A stretch of 17,820 bases of DNA from JASGDB01 sp049841315 (GTDB lineage: Bacteria; Bacteroidota; Bacteroidia; Flavobacteriales; Weeksellaceae): assembly GCA_049841315.1 (NCBI GenBank), contig JASGDB010000094.1, positions 1-17,820 on the forward strand, read 5' to 3'. Below are positions 15,326 through 17,820 of this stretch, in pieces. Each line of letters starts with the position of its first letter. Position 1 is the first letter of the stretch. The position numbers were made by a program, and so were the translations under genes. The notes beneath the pieces were generated by a model. The model was not told where the DNA came from and searched no databases. It was given only the letters and a program-made list of their open reading frames with translations.

Positions 15326-17134
15326 ATGAAAAATATAATAAAAATAGCAGGACTCCTTTCCATAACTTTATGGATGTCCTCTTGTAAAGACTTTGCGGAC
15401 GATTATCTCACAGCAGATTCTGCTTCCTCGCTGGACGAATCGGTCATATTTTCAAATGTCGATTTGACACAGTCCGCTGTGGACGGAATCAAAATTCCAA
15501 TGGGAGAAACCAATTCCTATCGCGGAAGATTTCTTCCTTGGTACGGAATGAATACGGATACCGAGTGGTATAATTCCTCCGAATCTACTTCCAATGACAA
15601 AGCCGACCTTTGCGTATATGATGCAAAAACCACCAACAGCCAGATGAATACGGCTAATAATGTTTGGGAAATGATGTATCGCGGGATTGAAAGAGCCAAC
15701 CTTTGTATCCGCGGAATCCGCCTTTACGGAAATCCTTCGCAAAATTCGGATATGGCTTATCTCTTGGGAGAAGCACTTACGCTCAGAGCAGTATATTATG
15801 CCGATTTGCTGAAAACCTGGGGCGATGTTCCGGCTCGTTTTGAACCGCTTACCACAGAAACTTTGTATATTCCCAAAACAAGCAGAGATGTGATTTATAA
15901 ACAATTAATCGCAGATTTGGGAGAGGCCGAAGAATTAGTTCCCTGGCCAAACGGAAACTCTGCAACACAAAGCACAGAACGGGTAAACAAAGCATTTGTG
16001 AAAGGTCTTCGTGCGAGACTGGCTTTGGCGGCTTCGGGCTACCAGCAATATCCGGACGCCGTGAGAAGAAGCACTGATGCGGATTTGTCTGTTGCCAATA
16101 TGTATGCTTTGGCTTTGGCAGAATGTAAATCTGTTATCGAAAGTGGAACTGCTTCTTTGACGCCATCTTTTGAAACATTATGGAAAAATTATAATCAGGA
16201 AGTTACCACTGCAGGCGGCGAATCACTTTGGGAAATTCCGTTTGGAGACGGTAGAGGGCGTATGCTTTTCACTTTCGCAGTTCCTCATAGTTCCTTCGAC
16301 CAGTTTCAGGCAAATACAACAAGTTCCGGACAAGCCGGGCCGCTTCCGTTTGTGTATTATGATTATGATGTAAAAGACACAAGGAGAGATGTAACCTGCG
16401 TTCCTTACAAATGGGGAGCAGCAAGCTCAACTGTCCTTACCAATGGTTATCCAACTGCAAAACAGGAATTGGGAGCGTTCAACAAATGGTATTTCGGAAA
16501 ATACCGCTATGAATGGATGACAAGGCGTGTAACCTCTACCAATGACGATGGTGTAAACAAAATTTATATGCGCTACGCAGAAATTTTGCTGATGGCAGCA
16601 GAAACCGCCAACGAACTCGAAGGTCCGTCTGCGGCAATGCCTTATTTGAAACTACTCAGAGCAAGAGCGTTCAGTTCGTCAGATTATACCGAAAAAGTTG
16701 AAAATTATGTGAATGCTTTAACTTCCAAAACTGCAATGTTCAATGCCATTGTAAAAGAACACGAATTTGAATTTACAGGAGAATTCGAGCGTAAACAGGC
16801 ACTTATCCGTTGGAATCTTTTGGGAGCAAATCTATTGGCTGCGAAAACTAAACTGACAAATCTGAAAAACAGAACCGGAGATTATGCCGATGTTCCTTCA
16901 ACCCTGTATTACAAATACGATACAACGGGTATCAACCTGATTATCTATGGACTGAACAGAGGCGAAACCACAAATCCGGGAACAGGCTGGACTTCGTTTG
17001 CGTGGAGTTCGCTTTCGGATTCCAAGATTGCTGCTTTATACAGAAACGACCCTGATACCAAACAATTCTGGCCAATCTGGCAGGTGTTTTTGGATTCCAG
17101 CAACGGAACATTGGTAAACGATTACGGTTATTAG
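15326..17134 (+). CDS. SusD/RagB-type glycan-binding lipoprotein
   Basis: The 602-residue partner of the upstream SusC forms the lid on the transporter and binds glycan at the cell surface. It starts with a lipoprotein signal peptide with lipobox residues near 17-20 (MSSC), so C20 is the predicted lipidated residue, followed by an acidic KDFADD stretch that fits surface export in Bacteroidota. SusD hallmarks are visible: NVWEMMYRGIERANLCI (about residues 112-128), ALTLRAVYYADLLKTWGDVP near 150-170, and a C-terminal KIYMRYAEILLMAAETANE block near 410-428 with EHEFEFTGEFERKQALIRW after it. The length is at the upper end for the family. The glycan is inferred to be pectin-derived from the GH28 neighbour only. 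Confidence 0.95.
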   Translation: MKNIIKIAGLLSITLWMSSCKDFADDYLTADSASSLDESVIFSNVDLTQSAVDGIKIPMGETNSYRGRFLPWYGMNTDTEWYNSSESTSNDKADLCVYDAKTTNSQMNTANNVWEMMYRGIERANLCIRGIRLYGNPSQNSDMAYLLGEALTLRAVYYADLLKTWGDVPARFEPLTTETLYIPKTSRDVIYKQLIADLGEAEELVPWPNGNSATQSTERVNKAFVKGLRARLALAASGYQQYPDAVRRSTDADLSVANMYALALAECKSVIESGTASLTPSFETLWKNYNQEVTTAGGESLWEIPFGDGRGRMLFTFAVPHSSFDQFQANTTSSGQAGPLPFVYYDYDVKDTRRDVTCVPYKWGAASSTVLTNGYPTAKQELGAFNKWYFGKYRYEWMTRRVTSTNDDGVNKIYMRYAEILLMAAETANELEGPSAAMPYLKLLRARAFSSSDYTEKVENYVNALTSKTAMFNAIVKEHEFEFTGEFERKQALIRWNLLGANLLAAKTKLTNLKNRTGDYADVPSTLYYKYDTTGINLIIYGLNRGETTNPGTGWTSFAWSSLSDSKIAALYRNDPDTKQFWPIWQVFLDSSNGTLVNDYGY

Positions 17135-17157
17135 TCGTTAAATCAATAATAAATTTT

Positions 17158-17188
17158 AAGACTGTCTTGAAAAAGGCGGTCTTTTTTT
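17158..17188 (+). terminator. Terminator after the SusD-like gene
   Basis: AAGACTGTC (17158-17166) pairs with GGCGGTCTT (17175-17183) through nine pairs including two G-U, with loop TTGAAAAA and a following T run, 23 bp after the stop. It closes the susCD unit before the insertion sequence. Confidence 0.8.
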
Positions 17189-17280
17189 ATGTAGTCGCTC
17201 ATTAAAATAACACAACTAACTAACAATCAATAAAATAAAGTTCAAGATAGATGTTTTATATTACAAGAATTTGTATATTA

Positions 17281-17820
17281 GAGCCTTAAAACCTTGCAAA
17301 TTATGTTGGGAAAAAATCCAAAAAAGCAGCCGGAATTGTTCCGCCCGATGTTGGTGGATTTTATTGATAAGAAACACGAGTTGGTTCTGTTATGTGATAA
17401 AATCGATTGGAATTATTTTGATGACGAATTTGAGAAATATTACTCAAAATCGGGTCGTCCTGCAATGCCGATACGGTTTATGGTAGGCTGTTTATTGCTC
17501 AAGCATCTTTACAATTTAGGCGATGAAACTTTGGAAAAAGCTTGGATAATGAACCCCTATATGCAATATTTTTGCGGACGGATTTTTTTTGAACACGAAT
17601 TCCCGTGCGACCCGAGCGATTTTGTACATTTCCGTAAAAGAATTGGCGAGCAAGGAATAGGAAAAATATTTGCTTACAGTGTGCAAATGCACGCTCCAAA
17701 GGATAAAACCTCCAAATTTGTTTTGTCCGACACAACGGTTCAGGAGAACAATACGACTTTCCCGACTGATGCCAAATTGTGCAAAAAAGTAATCGATTAT
17801 TGCAACAAGATAGCCGACAA
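17281..17820 (+). mobile_element. IS5-like insertion sequence, left part, cut by window edge
   Basis: The transposase frame from 17303 runs to the end of the window. Just upstream, GAGCCTTAAAACCTTGCAAA at 17281-17300 resembles the GAGnCCTTTGCAAA-type ends of IS5-like elements of Bacteroidota, so the left end is placed near 17281. The right end and any target duplication lie outside the window, so the boundary is provisional. Confidence 0.65.
17303..17820 (+). CDS. IS5 family transposase, partial (3' end beyond window)
   Basis: 172 codons are visible without a stop. The N-terminal part has the DUF772-type InsH domain: HELVLLCDKIDWNYF (about residues 25-39), the block SGRPAMPIRFMVGCLLLKHLYNLGDE (50-75), NPYMQYFCG, and CDPSDFVHFRKRIGEQG. 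The segment VLSDTTVQENNTTFPTDAKL near residues 141-160 contains the first aspartate of the DDE catalytic triad. The remaining DDE residues are beyond the edge. The chain appears intact as far as it goes. The element lies about 150 bp after the SusD terminator on the same strand. Confidence 0.88.
   Translation, partial: MLGKNPKKQPELFRPMLVDFIDKKHELVLLCDKIDWNYFDDEFEKYYSKSGRPAMPIRFMVGCLLLKHLYNLGDETLEKAWIMNPYMQYFCGRIFFEHEFPCDPSDFVHFRKRIGEQGIGKIFAYSVQMHAPKDKTSKFVLSDTTVQENNTTFPTDAKLCKKVIDYCNKIAD

Noticed and set aside
1..17820. CRISPR arrays, tRNA or rRNA genes
   Set aside because: No regularly spaced repeats, no cloverleaf-like segments with a T-arm GGTTCRA motif, and no rRNA sequence were seen.

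Overview
The window looks like a chromosomal segment of a Weeksellaceae-type flavobacterium (Chryseobacterium/Elizabethkingia relatives). The evidence is a SusC/SusD pair, Bacteroidota promoters of the form TTG-N19-TAnnTTTG, weak or absent Shine-Dalgarno sequences, an AT-rich composition, and DnaB, L21 and L27 proteins of flavobacterial character. Taxonomy is inferred from protein style only; there is no rRNA gene in the window.

Region 1 (1-3366, minus strand) is accessory. A type II restriction-modification pair, a Dam-like D12 adenine methylase followed 6 bp later by an AlwI-family endonuclease, sits just upstream of a truncated HI0933/BaiN-like flavoprotein that has kept only its FAD-binding N-terminus. 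Region 2 (3492-8628, plus strand) is core: a hot-dog thioesterase, thiamine-phosphate kinase (thiL) and an MFS exporter form a close-spaced run, followed by dnaB and rnhA. Region 3 (8782-9687, minus strand) is rplU-rpmA, convergent with rnhA across a shared bidirectional terminator; L21 carries a long C-terminal extension. Region 4 (9688-10341) is a gene-poor spacer with one small ORF and a regulatory segment.

Region 5 (10342-17134, plus strand) is a small pectin-type polysaccharide utilization locus: a secreted GH28 polygalacturonase with its own terminator, then a SusC-like TonB-dependent transporter and a SusD-like lipoprotein. The two transcription units carry closely similar near-palindromes with a central CG (GCAAACGATTGC and GTAATCGATTGC) overlapping their promoters, which suggests common control by an unseen LacI-family regulator. 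Region 6 (about 17281 to the end) is the left part of an IS5-like insertion sequence, cut by the window edge.

The most striking global signal is that I could find no GATC tetranucleotide anywhere in the 17,820 bases, in core and accessory genes alike, although roughly sixty would be expected by composition. The restriction-modification pair here belongs to families that typically act on GATC-containing sites, so the two observations may be linked.
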